NCBI GenBank assembly: GCA_021234155.1
Contig: JAJEKV010000034.1
Coordinates: 9,871,614 to 9,935,613 of the forward strand
DNA length: 64,000 bases
From: Isoetes taiwanensis
Lineage: Eukaryota; Streptophyta; Lycopodiopsida; Isoetales; Isoetaceae
Direction of reading: 5' to 3'
Positions within the stretch are counted from its first letter, which is position 1, and every line of letters starts with the position of its first letter. Under the pieces are notes generated by a model. That model worked only from the letters and a program-made list of their open reading frames with translations. It was not told the DNA's origin and ran no database searches. Positions 59,583-64,000 of the stretch are shown piece after piece. A program made the translations under genes and the position numbers.

Positions 59583-60504
59583 TATCCTAGTGGTCTCAAA
59601 TACCTATGCATTTTTGGATTTTCCACCATGACCTTCCCGTCGCCCGATGACGCTTTTTTCCCGCTTGCCTTGCTTCCTTGAGGATCCGCTTTTTGTTCCT
59701 TGTACTCTTGAAACTGGTTCTTAGTAAGATCATCATTGATCCAGATCTTCTTTCCCTTGAGCATGGTCTTCTTTTTCAGTATATTGATCTTGTCTTCCTT
59801 TGATCTGAATTTGACAATAATGTGACGATCCCTATCGGGTTGCTTGCCAATCCGAAATGCATCTGTAATGCCCGAATCTATCACCGCCAGATTCATTTTC
59901 ACAAAAGCTTTGAACAATGTCTTTGGTCTTTTCTGCGGTCATTCGGTATGCCAATCAAGCGGATGTTCAATGCTTTTTCTCTCCTTTCTTGCTCTTCTAT
60001 AAAAGGCGATAATTGCTTTTGGATTCCGAGAGATGTCCTTTTCTTCTGCTCTTCTACATCATCTTCGCAATCACTATCTTCCTCAAAACCTCTTGCTTGA
60101 AAGCTTCAAATTCCGCTTTAATTCCCTTCTTGAACTGCTCTAATTCCATTATCATATTGTCTTGACATTTCTCCATACCTTGCACATGAGCTAACAAGAA
60201 AGATTTCAAATCACTTACCATGTTTTGGATAGAGGCCTCCATTGATGTCTTCATAGGCGAGTTGAGAATTCCATGGCTGCCCTCATCATTAATGGCATCT
60301 AACAGATCTTGCTTGGTCACTTTGTACCCTCACGGGGCGGGTCGGTTTTCTCACGGGCTTCGATCTGTGGAGGAAAAACCAGGTTCCCCTGTTTTTCTTG
60401 ATACTTCCGGCTCCCCTGTTCCATTTTTGAGTCGATGGCGATCCGGCATCCTCGGTTCCCTCTTTTTGTTTACGCGGATCCCATCTGAAGTTTCTTTTTG
60501 CCAT
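59582..60504 (-). pseudogene. LINE B ORF1 (RNA-binding, L1-type)
   Basis: The likely start at 60504 gives MAKRNFRWDPRKQKEGTEDA. A helical, Glu/Lys-rich segment follows (about 60320-60054, LEQFKKGIKAEFEAFKQEVL). After frame changes comes DAFRIGKQPDRDRHIIVKFR, then SKEDKINILKKK, the RRM-like core of L1-type ORF1 proteins, and IWINDDLTKNQFQEYKEQKA. The TAA stop is at 59584-59582. ORF1p coats element RNA and acts as a chaperone. At least one frameshift separates the N-terminal, coiled-coil and RRM parts. Confidence 0.75.
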
Positions 60505-60686
60505 TTGTCCTACTACCGCTGTCCTGTATACAGTCAGGAAGCGCCAATTCTGGGCTGTCATATGCCGTTGGAAAGAGCTCGAAATAAGCTTTCCAGCGAG
60601 CCCTTTCTCGTTGCAATCCGACAGAGTATGAGAGCTATGGCACTTTCTCGGGGTTACAACAGTAGAAACCCTAGCGTCAAAGAGAG

Positions 60687-60689
<3 letters not shown>

Positions 60690-60725
<36 letters not shown>
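60690..60725. repeat. (AT)n microsatellite
   Basis: About 36 bp of AT, inside the GA tract that flanks the LINE B 5' end, followed by GAGAGATAGATAGAG. Confidence 0.95.
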
Positions 60726-60733
<8 letters not shown>

Positions 60734-60743
60734 TAGATAGAGC

Positions 60744-64000
<3,257 letters not shown>

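Overview
This is nuclear DNA from a land plant. It has spliced plant-type genes (an OBERON-like PHD-finger gene; remains of a class III peroxidase, a CASP-like membrane protein, a PPR protein and a filament-like plant protein), and the rest is mostly transposon-derived or low-complexity sequence. The gene set plus divergent LINEs and long intergenic stretches makes me suspect a fern or another non-seed vascular plant. That is inference; nothing in the window proves the clade.

Layout. 1-5 kb: AT-rich intergenic DNA, a poly(A)-tailed retroposon carrying only a LINE ORF1-like (DUF4283-type) reading frame with an 11-bp target duplication, and a palindrome. 5.19-7.26 kb: the best intact gene, a two-exon OBERON-like regulator (591 aa). 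8.8-10.2 kb: decayed peroxidase and CASP-like genes. 10-20 kb: short tandem duplications, a decayed Mutator-like transposase, a G-rich polypurine tract and a degenerate minisatellite. 20.10-32.93 kb: a complete but degenerate Ty3/gypsy chromovirus-type LTR retrotransposon with 1.6-kb LTRs, TSD GATTA, tRNA-iMet primer site, gag/PR/RT/RH/INT/chromodomain remains, and an unusually long region before gag. 34-37 kb: a 125-bp GGATCC-rich minisatellite and an intact single-exon gene of unknown function. 38.2-39.5 kb: a broken LPR/CotA-like multicopper oxidase gene with a duplicated upstream region. 41.8-45.3 kb: a poly(A) retroposon with a 12-bp TSD, and MITE-like copies around a 28-bp minisatellite. 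48.80-53.42 kb: a non-autonomous Helitron (TC start; 7-bp-stem hairpin and CTAGT end; A/T flanks) carrying PPR and FPP gene fragments. 54.0-60.9 kb: two divergent LINEs in the same orientation whose four outer junctions all fall in (GA/TC)n tracts. 61-64 kb: AT-rich DNA with one more long GA tract.

The strongest candidates for something undescribed are (i) the LINE pair, which looks like a plant LINE lineage inserting into (TC)n microsatellites, one copy having an overlapping UAAUG stop-start between ORF1 and ORF2; (ii) the gene-capturing Helitron; and (iii) the ORF1-only retroposon, a plant analogue of a half-LINE. The host genes do not form a pathway. Many reading frames are broken by single-base shifts, some in A-runs, so part of the apparent decay could be consensus error.
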